Positions 11,905 through 22,400 of a stretch of 64,000 bases of DNA are shown piece after piece; the first letter of the stretch is position 1; each line of letters opens with the position of its first letter. The DNA comes from Trebouxia sp. TZW2008 (taxonomy: Eukaryota > Chlorophyta > Trebouxiophyceae > Trebouxiales > Trebouxiaceae). Location of the stretch: positions 1 through 64,000 of the forward strand of contig BDIU01000062.1 in assembly GCA_002118135.1 (NCBI GenBank), written 5' to 3'. The notes below the pieces were generated by a model that saw only the letters and a list, made by a program, of their open reading frames with translations, was not told the DNA's origin and did not search any database. Position numbers and translations under genes: made by a program.

Positions 11905-14900
11905 ATGGGCGGGCTGCACGCACTTTGGCTCGACAACAGAAAGGAGCTGTTCACAATCATCCGCCTTTCCGTCCCAGTCTCGATGGGCTTCCTTCTAAAC
12001 AAGCTGGTAGCCTTCGTGAGCGTTGTGATCGTGGGCCATCTCGGACCCGCAGAGCTGGCTGCAGCAGCATTGGGCAGCTCGTTGACGAACGTAGTCAGCA
12101 ACAGTGTGATGCAAGGTTTGGCAGGTGCCATGTCCACACTGTGTGGTCAAGTAAGCCATCCACCTTACATTGCAAACACTTCAAACTTGATTCTGACTTG
12201 AAATGGCCCTGTTTGCTGCATGTGCCTGCAAAATATCATAGGCAGTCGACTGCAGTAGCTGATGCCTGACTCAGTCTGACTGCACAGGCATATGGAGCCA
12301 AGAACTATGACCTGGTGGGACATGTTTGGCAGCGTGCAATGATCATTCTGGGGCTAGTGTGCATTCCCATATGTGGCATGCTTCTCGCCATTGAAAAGCT
12401 GCTCCTGCTAGGAGGCCAGACTGCAGCTGTGGCTGCCATGACAGCAGCATATGTCAGGTACCATCAGCACAAGACTGCAAATTGTTTCACAAGCATCATC
12501 AAACATTGCAGACAAGGCATGACCTGCATACCAGTGGTTAGACCCTGGTTTTTGCACGTTCCATGGGCGTGCCAAATCCTAGTAGTGAAGCTAGGCTATG
12601 CAAAAAGCTGAGCATAAACATGCAACCATGCAGCTTTGCCCTCATACACATGTTGCAAAATTGCATGCAGACTGGCCTGCAATTGCATGCAATCATACAT
12701 CATGTGTGCCATCCCCTACCTCCACTCTGTTGACCAGGGCTCTGACAAACAGCTTGCTGCAGCTGCATGTCAGATCGCAATGATTGCATGTGTTACTCAC
12801 CACAGCTGCAACTTCTCCTGCATATACATTAAATGCAGCCAAATCTCTTGCAGTGCTCCGTGCCTGACTGCGTACAAACACAATGGGTAATGATGCCAGT
12901 GATCCTGATGCAGCTTTTTCTTTTTACAACTACTGTGCTGCTTATCAAGCAAAGTGTCCTTGGACTGAATTGTGGCTACACAGAGATGTCACTGCAGTCA
13001 GAATGCCGTCATTGATTCCCAATTGGCTTGTCGTTCATCATGAACATTTTCCTACTGAGTGCCCCTTTGGAAAGCAGTTGCTGTAATGTCATTTGATTTG
13101 AGGCGAGTTACCCACCACGCAGGTGGTCTCTCCCTGGTGTCTGGGCATATGCAGCCTTCATCACTGCCAACAACTATCTGCAAGCTCAGAACATCGTGCA
13201 GCCCCAAGTGATCACCAGTGCCATTGTCCTGGCTCTTCACCTTCCCCTGAACCTACTGTGTATCTACACCCTTGGTGAGTCAAGATCTCTGTTTCAGACA
13301 GCTGTGTACTTGACTTGTCCATGATACTGTATCACAGTGCTTTCATACTGTACCTGCTGTTGCCCACGATTGAAGATCCCTCATCTGCTGGTTAGACGTA
13401 AATGCTGCAGATAAGGCTACGCAGATTTGCTCAAGCAGTGGCCAGAACAGTGTCAGTGCTGAACACAACGCCCAATTTGCAATAGTGCTCAGATGCAAAC
13501 AGCTATTTCAAGAGCCTGAACTGATGACCCATCTAGCTTCATGCTTCTTATATGCAAACTTTTGCCTGAAAGCAGCCAGCTGTTGCTGAAGCTTGAGCTG
13601 TCCATTGATCAAGCCGCAATATTGTTCAATGTCACAATACAGGTCTTGGCTACCGAGGAGCGGGCCTGGCCACTTCTATATCCCTGTGGCTGCAGTTTGT
13701 CATGCTGCTTGGCTACATCCTCTTCATGAAGGTGGGTGCCTCAAGAGTGACCACTGCTGGTCCAGCCCTCGTTGTACTATGTATACGTGTTGCACGCTGT
13801 TGACAAAGAGTTTGCAAGCACAAATTTTGCATCAGCCAAGTCGGTCTGTCACGCATTTTGCATGGCAGGCTCCTGAAATCACTTTGGCTTCTTCACTCTG
13901 TGCTGCATATGCCCTGCACAATGCGCTTTGTGTCCACTCATGCCCCACACTGCTGCATCAGTTGGTCTGCCTTTGCATCACCTGGTCAAATAGAGTGTGA
14001 AGCAATTCATGCGCAACAAGGAATCTATATGCTTCGATTTGCATGCAGAAAGGGGAGTCAACATGGCCCGGCTGGTCCCGAGCCTGCCTAGTGGACTGGT
14101 TCCCCTTTGTCAAGCTTGCCATTCCAAGTAACATCTCAGCCTGGAACCTTATTTGGCACTTGAGTCGTTGTATTAGGCTAGAATGTCATATTGCTTGACA
14201 ACACAAGCAGGGCTCCCTCCTAGCAGCAGCCTGTTCTGATGCTTAATGGACTGTTTCCCCTTTGTCAAGCTCACCATCCTGAGTAACACCCCAACCTGTT
14301 GCTTGTTTGGCCCTGCATCTGCATGTCAAGCTAAGATGCCGAGAAACTCTTTTGTGTTGCTTGCCAGCGCAAGCAAAGCTCCAGACTAGCACCTGTCTGG
14401 CTTGACACTTGACTTGATTGCATCAACTCATCTTTGTCAAGCTCGCCATCCCAAGCAATGCCCAAAACTCGCCCTTGTTCAGCTCTGCCTTCTGCATGTC
14501 AAGCTAGATTGTCAGCTCATTGGGTCACGTTGCTTGCCAGCACAAGCAACGCCCCAAACCCCAAAGTAGCACCCGTCGTTTTCAAAGCTTGACTTGATCA
14601 CCCTGAGGTTGCAGTTCATCACCCTGATCTGTCTGTTTGTGTGTTAGGTTTTGGTGCTGATATTGAGTGGTGGGCAAGCGAGGGTATTGTGATGATGGGA
14701 GAGCTGATACAGACTGCCTGCAGTATTGATGCGCAGTCGCTTCCAAGGTTCAAGGTCTGTGAATGTGTGCTGATGTGTCTGTCTGTGCGCAGGTGTGGTA
14801 CTGATATCAGAGTGGTGGGCCAGTGAGGGCATCGTCATGATGGGAGGGCTGTTGCCAGATGCCCAGCGCCAGCTGTCAGCCATGGCCATCTACCAGACCA

Positions 14901-16442
14901 CAAGTGCGCTGTGCTTCACGCTGCCAATGGGCATTGCCATTGCTGTGCTCACAAGGTGATTACCTGAATGTTGCAACTGTAGTTAAAATTGGAGTGTAGC
15001 TGCTGTCACAAGGTAACAGCCTGCACCCTGTAAGTGCTGTCAGACCTGGTTGCAACTGCACCACCAGTGCACTGTGCTTCACTGTCCCAATGGGCATTGC
15101 CATTGCGGCACTCCTAAGGTGATTGCTTGAGATTATGGTCAGAAGGGAGAAGCTGTGGGAAAAAGCTTCAACCTCAGAAGACCCTGGAACATGGTTGAGC
15201 CCTTAAAGTAGCTCAGCTTACATGTGCTCAGGCATGGGTGCATGCTCACTCCTTTGTTGCAAGACTGGTTGTTACCTCACAAAAGGGTTCATCTGTGTAC
15301 TTTTTCAAGAGACACGCTTGTTTAAACCGTATCAGCTGCATCAGCTGTGAAAACTCTCAGTGTGGACCTGTTGGTGTGCGCTCTTCACGATGAGCTGTTG
15401 TTGCAGGGTGTCGAACGAACTAGGGGCAGGCAATGCACGCACAGCCCAGCACACCACCAGTGTTGGCCTGGTGCTCACCTTTATTGTCACAACGTGTCTC
15501 AGCATACCCATGCTCATCTTCAGGTCAGTTGTGCTCATGATGCCATACTTCTCAAAAAGCATCCACAGCTGAGCATTCATAGCCAAGCAGTCATACTTGA
15601 GCAGTCTGATTGACTTTTGGCGTGCAGAAGCAATTTCATGACTGTGTGCATGCTGCAGGCTCAACCATGCACAATTCTCCGCCTTACTAGCATGGGCCTG
15701 CCAGTGCTAGCATGCATTGGGAGCAACAAAGCATTCAGTGATATCTGGCTCCTTTATTGTACCACACCCTCACTTTTGTCCTAAACCACCCCTGTTCTTC
15801 TCAACTCCATGTGCCTATCATGCAAAAGGCTGCTACTCATCCCAGCGTCACAGCAATGTGCTGCAGTGAAGTGTGCTTTGTTTTGCCAGGATGCAATGGG
15901 CAGAGCTGTTCAGCGAAGACCCAGGAGTGGCAGCCCTCATAGCACAAAACCTAGTAGTCCTAGCATTCTACATTGCCTTTGACGGCCTGTCGTCCTTTCT
16001 GGGTGGCGTCATCAGCGGTGCAGGCAAACAGCTTGCAGCCTCCCCATGTGTCTTAGTCAGCTATTACATCATCGGCCTACCAGGATCAGCACTCTTCGCC
16101 TTCACTCTGGGCTGGGGGTCTTTGGGGTTGTGCCTGGGGACGACGGTGGGTACTGCTGCACATGCAGCGTTCTTCTACTTCATTGTATGGCGGCTTGACT
16201 GGGACCGTGAAGCTCGCAGAGCTGCTGCCAGGGTGACCATGACTAAGGCCATTGCCATGCAGTCTGTCATGATGAGTACTGAGGGTGACATGGGTCATCT
16301 GCAATACGGCTTTCCCTCTGTTTCTTCTCAGAAGGGCACTGGAAGCAGTCAATCGTCAAACTCCCCTGTGGGCAGTCAAGCTTGTGCCTCAGAACCTTTG
16401 GCTAAGCAAGACTTGGAAAGTGATAGGCTGCTTTCAGAGTGA
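11905..16442 (+). CDS. MATE family transporter
   Basis: A multidrug and toxic compound extrusion carrier, expected to have 12 membrane helices and to export organic cations, flavonoid-like compounds or organic acids using a proton or sodium gradient. Eight exons join in phase: 11905-12150, 12288-12457, 13123-13274, 13643-13731, 14049-14127, 14793-14955, 15407-15523 and 15890-16442, giving 522 residues. Family marks in order: GFLLNKLVAFVSVVIVGHLG and a Gly/Ala-rich first helix pair, CGQAYGAKNY, SLPGVWAYAAFITANNYLQA, TWPGWSRACLVDWFPFVKL, EWWASEGIVMMGGLLP, RVSNELGAGNA (the MATE signature) and a late GLSSFLGGVISGAGKQ. The C-terminal tail of about 80 residues is Ser/Gln-rich and probably cytosolic. 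Substrate and membrane cannot be told from sequence. The introns carry several decayed copies of neighbouring exons and one dispersed element. Confidence 0.93.
12927..13083. repeat. Dispersed inverted-repeat element (copy C) in a MATE intron
   Basis: The segment is bounded by TA at 12925-12926 and TA at 13084-13085. It shares the internal stretch CACTGCAGTCAGAATGCCG and GATTCCCAATTGG with other copies. The ends are divergent (CAACTACTG and CAGTTGCTG). It lies in the intron 12458-13122. Confidence 0.5.
14214..14540 (+). repeat. Two decayed copies of the MATE exon ending FPFVKLAIPS
   Basis: The stretch TTTGTCAAGC from exon 14049-14127 recurs at 14271 and 14433 (periods 165 and 162), with the following intron sequence copied as well (ACACAAGCA, TGTCAAGCT). 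The reading frame is broken in the copies. They sit in the intron 14128-14792 of the MATE gene. Confidence 0.8.
14640..14705 (+). repeat. Extra copy of the MATE EWWASEGIVMMG exon start
   Basis: A copy of the first part of exon 14793-14955, 146 bp upstream, still reads IEWWASEGIVMMGEL in an open frame after an acceptor-like TGTTAG. Similarity stops after MMGEL. It could be a decayed duplicate or a rarely used alternative exon. The exon at 14793 is the one that continues in family sequence. Confidence 0.7.
15050..15125 (+). repeat. Decayed copy of the MATE exon end ALCFTLPMGIAIAVLTR
   Basis: The end of exon 14793-14955, including its GGTGATT donor, is repeated 163 bp downstream with substitutions (reads ALCFTVPMGIAIAALLR). 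It lies in the intron 14956-15406. Confidence 0.8.
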
Positions 16443-16483
16443 TTGAAATTAGCAATTATCAATCATTAGCAAGAGGATAGCTG

Positions 16484-16640
16484 ATCATCTGCAGTATGGT
16501 TTTTTGTCCATTCCGCTCACAAGGGCATTGGGGCAGCCAATCCTCTGGCTCTCCTGTGAGCACTGAGGCTTGCGCCTCAGACACTGCAGCTAAACAAGAC
16601 CTCCGGAGTCGCAGGCTGCATTCACAATGATGAGATTGGC
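16484..16640 (+). repeat. Decayed duplicate of the MATE 3' coding end
   Basis: A tandem copy, 190 bp downstream, of the final coding stretch and stop region (16294-16450). Shared stretches include the sequences encoding HLQYG, AS(E/D) and KQDL. It carries frame breaks and lies wholly downstream of the true stop. Confidence 0.8.
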
Positions 16641-19213
16641 AACAGGAGGTGTGGCTAAGCAATATTTTGAGAGCAGCGGCTACCTGCAGAGTGAGCAAAG
16701 TCACAACAGAAGCTGCAAATGAGGAGAAACTCAAAGGAGAAGGCTGTTTTGAGTGTGATGACCATGATAACACAGCGGGAAGCTTCTGCATCAGCTGATC
16801 ACGCTCTGCTATTGGGCAAGAGCTAAGCCTAACTCTTGTCTCTGATGAGTCCTCCACTCCCATGCAGCTTTCAGGCACACCTCACACAACATGTATGTAG
16901 CTTGAGCTTGGTGCAGATGACGCCATTTTTGAGACTCACAGGTCAGTTGTGCATGGGAGAATCTGTGACTTCAGTCACGATGCTGTCACACTATTGGCAG
17001 AGAACATCAAAGCTTTGATAGAGCAGCTGCTCTTTGTTGCAGATGTAGGGACATTCAGTATGATATCCAGGTGTCAGCATGTGACATGACCCCCTTTGTT
17101 GGTGCCACTAGTGACGTAAGGTCATATTGACTGAGTGTGTGCGTGTTGTGCCATAGGACCATGTAAAGCACGCTCCTGACCTATGCTACAAAGATTTTGT
17201 GCTTCATTCTGCATTTTGACTGGTTCTAGGCAGTTTTCCAGCAGACCTGCTTTCAGCCTGTGTTGAGAATGCACCCGGCACAACGCAATCATTCTGAATG
17301 TGATTGAATGTGACAAAGAGTTCAGGCCTGTAGCTTTTCAGGCAGACAGTATTGTGTGACGTTCATCAGTAAGTGTTGCTGAATCTGCATCACATGCATC
17401 TGCTGAGGTGTACAACAACAGGAATGTCCTGATGATGCAGCATACCGCACAGCTGTCGACTCAGGCAAGTTTTGAACACATATATTGGCTAAGGGGCATG
17501 CAAAAATTTGAAATTAGGACATTGACAGGTCTCGTCAATCTTGACAGTCACAACTACTCCATTAGCCTATAGGCCCATTAGCTATATGACTTGGATACTA
17601 TAGTGTGAATTTACATAATAAGTGTTGCACTGCCAAGGCTGCTGACTGGCTGGCGGACACGAAGTTTGAAAGTTCAACATCAACAGCACAGTTTGTTGAA
17701 TTGCATCGAATTCCATTGAAGCTCATGTTGGCGCTCTGGGAGATTCTGGTACAACGCTGAAAACCTCAGTTCAAACTGAAAATAAATCATGGAAAGGTAC
17801 AAACTTAAACTTTGAAGGCGTCAAATTCCAAATCTGCAACCAAAATTCAAGTCCAAGTTAGCTGCGACATGCAGAGACCTCATTTGGCTCTCTAGGTTTG
17901 CCAAAAGATCTCTTTGCTGCTCAATGTCGCATCGCGCTGCGTTGCATTAGCACCAACAGAATACAACGTATCACAGCGCAGCACAACATTGCATTGCGTC
18001 GCATGGCCTTCTGACCAACATAAGACAACATAGCAGAACACAACACAACCAGCCAGCACCAGATTGTGCTGTAGACAGAGGCGCTTTCAGCAAGCGTAAT
18101 AGGAACATGCTTTGCAAGGTCTCCAAAAGCAATGTAGTCATGAGCAGTTCAAAAGCTTGCACAAGGCTGCTGAAATCAGCAGCTCCTAGCGAGAAACCTA
18201 GCATTGCTGTCAATATTGATCGATCATGACATCCTGCATAGCAGACAAGTATCAGGCTCTACTTGCTGCATACGTACCTTGCTTTTTCTACACAAACACC
18301 ACAGTCAGTATGACAGAACAGGAGATGAGTCAGTTCAGTCAATCCAGTACATACAGGGTTGCAACTTCCTGCTATTGTCATGCAACAATACTATTTTGAA
18401 TGTGTCCAGTGCTAGCAGCACTTACGTCTCACACCCTAGCAGCATGCGCCTAATTGTCGTAGGAACCACTTTTGTGCTCGACCCTCACTCATGCAGTGCC
18501 TACTTGAGCTGGCAGTTGTGATTAATCAAAGATGAAAGCCAATGTAAACCCAGACATCCTACTCACCTGCATTTTATTATGGGAGCCTGTCTGGTATGGC
18601 GTCTGCATCTATCAATGTTGGTGCATATATGCCTGCACCAGCATACAAACAACAGGTCGCGGTGTGGTCCTTGCACACAGCCACAAAGTGTTTTCTGCTT
18701 TGTGATGGTGGGAGCGCTGCAAACATGTACAAGTGATCTGAACCAAAATGGCCCCGCTCAACATGCGGTGCAAATAAGTGCAAGACAATTGTGGGCGGCT
18801 GAACATAAACTTCCCTTTACAAGCTTGCTGTTGAACTTCCGTGACCATCATTGACACAGACGCATGCATGCTGGATGCAATTGAAACAACAAATTGTGCT
18901 GGTCTCAGCGGAGACCATGATGCACGCATAATGTGATGCATATATTACAATGATTGCACACTACAATAGCATCTTCATTAGCATCATTATTAAATCAGTA
19001 TCAGCATCAGTGTGAGCATCAGCGTTATTACCATAATGCCGTATTGAAAAAGTCAGCATGTGAGACCAGACAAACATAGGAGCGGAAGATGTTCTCAGCA
19101 CAATTTTGAGCTTACTCCACCCTGCTGACCTTATGCATATGAACGGCAACCACAAGTGCATCCGTATGACGCTGCTGTGTGCTCAAGAAGTGGCACATAC
19201 CATGCATAGCATA
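16641..19213. other. Non-coding stretch between MATE and PiT genes
   Basis: About 2.6 kb between two convergent genes. I find no open frame with family similarity or consistent splice sites. It holds a decayed MATE tail copy just before it, short CATCA-rich simple sequence around 18980-19020, and GCATT/CGCAT-rich sequence near 17925-18005. Otherwise I see nothing that I can name. Confidence 0.5.
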
Positions 19214-19370
19214 CAGTAATCTCTCAACATAGAGAGACTCGACATAAGGACAATGCAACTGGGAACCAAGCACTGCATTCTGACCACAGTGGCACTTCTG
19301 AGCAAGGACAATTTGATGTACGGACCATTTTCTTGGTAGCCAATGCAGTCACTATATCAAGAGACTACTG
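19214..19370. repeat. Complete dispersed inverted-repeat element (copy D)
   Basis: The ends are inverted repeats: left CAGTAATCTCTC, right GAGACTACTG (complement CAGTAGTCTC). TA lies on both sides (19212-19213 and 19371-19372), as expected for the TA target duplication of Tc1/mariner-type elements. Length is 157 bp with no coding capacity. It lies just downstream of the PiT stop codon at 19421. Confidence 0.75.
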
Positions 19371-19420
19371 TACGATGCACTCGTTTCCCTTTCTTCAAGA
19401 GCAGCTTTGACATGGGCGCA

Positions 19421-22400
19421 TCATGCAGTGTGCGTGCTCAGCATGATTTGTAACAGCAGACCTTGCGCCACAAGGAACGTGGTGATGACCATGGTAAGGA
19501 GGAAGCCGAACGTCCACCAGATGAGCGTCTTGTAGACCAGCCTCCAATGGACGTGTGAAGAGCCTTCTACTAGACCCACAGCTATCACAGACGACACCTG
19601 CATGACATCGGCATGCATTGGCGTCGCAGTGACTTCTCTTTGTAAGGACACTCAATGTAAAGACAATCTTGATGTGAGGACACCGCCATTGGTAAACAAT
19701 CATTGCATGCTGACTGCACTAGAAAATCTGAGTCAGGACAATGCACTGTAAGTACAAATGTCTTGGGAAGCAAACCAGTTATTATAATGAGAAGTCACTG
19801 TGCATTTCATGAGCACGCGATGCTATGAGCAGTGATGTGCAAGGGTGTCTGTCTCTTGTGTGATGGCAGCCTTACAGTGCAGAAGATGAATGGGTTTGCA
19901 GGAAGTTGCGTAGCAACAAGCAGTGTCAGCAGGCAGTGCAGAACATGAATGGAATTTGCAGCAAAGCTGGGTAGCATCAGGCCATCTTGCAAGACAGTGC
20001 GGAAAATGAATGGACTTGCAGACAAGTTGCGTAGCATCAGGCAGTGTGACCAGGCAAAGCAGAAGATGAATGGAACTTGCAAGACAGCTGCGTGGCAACG
20101 AGAATCTTACAAGGCAGTAGGTGACAACTGCCCCTTTTAGACGTAAAGTCCCCAAGATCGCTACAATCTGCACAGTGAATCCCATAATAGTGTTGCTGCG
20201 GAAAGGCGTCATTTTGGCCAGCTGCACACCTGCAGTCAGTACCACCCACAGATAGATTGGGTTCATTGCAGCTTGCTGTTCAGAATTGTGAGTGCAGAGC
20301 TCTAAGGGCCTGCAGCAAAGATGTACAGAGAACACAGAAGATGCATTGAGCACGTGCTTTGCCAATCTCAGTGTGTGTGTCCATAACGCTGTTGTGCAGT
20401 CGCCCAGTGTTGCACATGCATGGTCAATGCTAGCCTGAACCAATGCGTTTGGAGCTTTGTGCTCATACTTGAGCAAGGCAGGCAACAAGTGCAGCCAGCA
20501 AGTCTTGAACAGGGACAGACAAATGCACCTCAATGTGCTTTACTTGCTCCGCTCAAACCAGCTCTTTGTAAAAGCATTGTAACAAAAACTTGGTGACCTT
20601 TTTCATGTTGAAAACAGAGTGACCAAAACCAGCAGATGAGCACCTGTGATTGGAGTCAGCCTTGCTCCCCACAGGAGGGTTCCAGTGGCCATGCCAGCAG
20701 CAGTGGCACGCCGCAGGCAATGATTGCAGCAAGCATGTCACAAATGTTTGCAAACAAATGCATATCAATTTGCTATACATTCATTTCTCCTTTTGAGATA
20801 CTTGGTATGAGCACTCTCTCAATGTATTCTGGCTGCAGTGGTGCCTGTGAGTGAGAGCACTTCAATGTAACAAGAATTTGTTTGGGTTCAAACAGGCAAA
20901 CATAACTAAGAGAAGTCACTGTACCTGTGATGGGAGTCAACCTGGCTCCCCACAGGAGGGTACCAATGGCCATGCCAGCAGCAACTGCGCATCGTAGGCC
21001 TGTTGGAAAGCCAACAGTGGCTGGCACAGTGCCGGACACATATATCTTCCTCACCATCTCAAAGACGAGCATTGTGATGTGGCCACTGTTTGCACCCCAG
21101 GCTACAGACAGAAAGAAGCAGAACACAACCTGCAAGCAGAAGTAGTGACTGGCATGCATTACAATGATTGATGAACAGGAGATGATACATGTCAGTGACA
21201 GTGATTGCACATGCTGACCCAAATGATGGGTGTGTAGCTCAAGCCCTGTCTTGCCAGGCCAGCTTGCGTCGAGCACCACAGTGAGGAAGTATGATGTGCA
21301 AGTGTTGAACGCCAGACAAGCAGCAAGCGTGACAGCAAGCACAGAGGGCAGGAAAGTGATGGCCACATCTCAGTAGACCCAATCTAGCTGCGGCAACAGG
21401 CATCCTTTGGGGTACTCATGCCCTGTAGCATATTGCGATACATGCTGGACCAAGTGGTGCTTAATGTTTGGTGCATCATGTTTGGTGATGCGTGGACGGA
21501 CTGCCCTCGCTCAGTAGGATTATTTTGCACAAGGCCATGGATGCACCACACTGCCACAGCACAACCATGTTGGGGATTTGATGAAGGGAGCAAGAAGGGG
21601 GACGAGCAGGGCAGGGGGAGACGGGGAGGGATTGGGAAAGGGGCCGGAAGAGCAGGAGGAAGGGATCTGCAGAAGGGGGGTCAGAAGAGGGGGGAGGGGC
21701 TGGGTAAAAAAGGGGGCAGAAGGCAAGGGAAAACGGGCAAAGTTGCAAGAAGAAGAAGAAGGGAGGATCTGAAAGGGGCAAAAGACAGGAGTATAGAAGA
21801 GAAGGGGAACGGAAGGGGGACAGAGGGGAGCGACAGGTACAACCTGGTTCAGCTGTGGCTTCATACCTTCAGCTGTGGCATGAATGCTCAAGAGGAGAAG
21901 AGGGAGGGGAGAAATCTGGCCAATGGGAGGGGTACAAAGATTCAGGAGGAAGAGGGCAAAGGGTAGGACAAGTGTACCTGAAATGGTACAAAAGCTTGTT
22001 CAGCTGTGGCGTCATACTCTTCAGCAGTGGAATGTATGCGCAAAAGGGCATCGCTGGAGGCTATTGGTGCCTTCAGATCTATCTGAAAGCAGCGCGTACC
22101 CAATCGCTGCAAATAGCCCTTCATGTCTTTTGACATGTCCTTGGCTGTCAGCTCCTTTACTGTTGCATCATCCTGCAACAAGTGCAGTACAGTGACCTTT
22201 CCTTGTACAGACACTTGATGTAAGCACGTTCTCGATCTGACAACAATGTCATTGAAAACCAATCACTGCGTTCTGCAATGGCACCTTCAGTAAGGAGCCT
22301 TTGATATAAGGACAATTTCCTGGGTAATCGGGCAGTCGCCATGAAGAGAAGTCACTGTACACTTGAGACATGTGTGCATGCTGCTGCAGGATGCCGTCAA

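Noticed and set aside
18960..19040. Short CATCA-rich repeats suggestive of a regular array.
   Set aside because: Repeats are a few bases long, irregular and without unique spacers; this is simple sequence, not a CRISPR array, and the genome is eukaryotic.
19823..20533. 236-codon open frame on the minus strand, partly matching the PiT protein.
   Set aside because: Only 20229-20111 fits the family and the splice phases; the rest is intron, including a minisatellite translated in one frame.
21418..21966. 182-codon open frame on the plus strand.
   Set aside because: It is a compositional by-product of the polypurine tract (mostly Gly, Lys, Arg, Glu) inside a PiT intron on the opposite strand.
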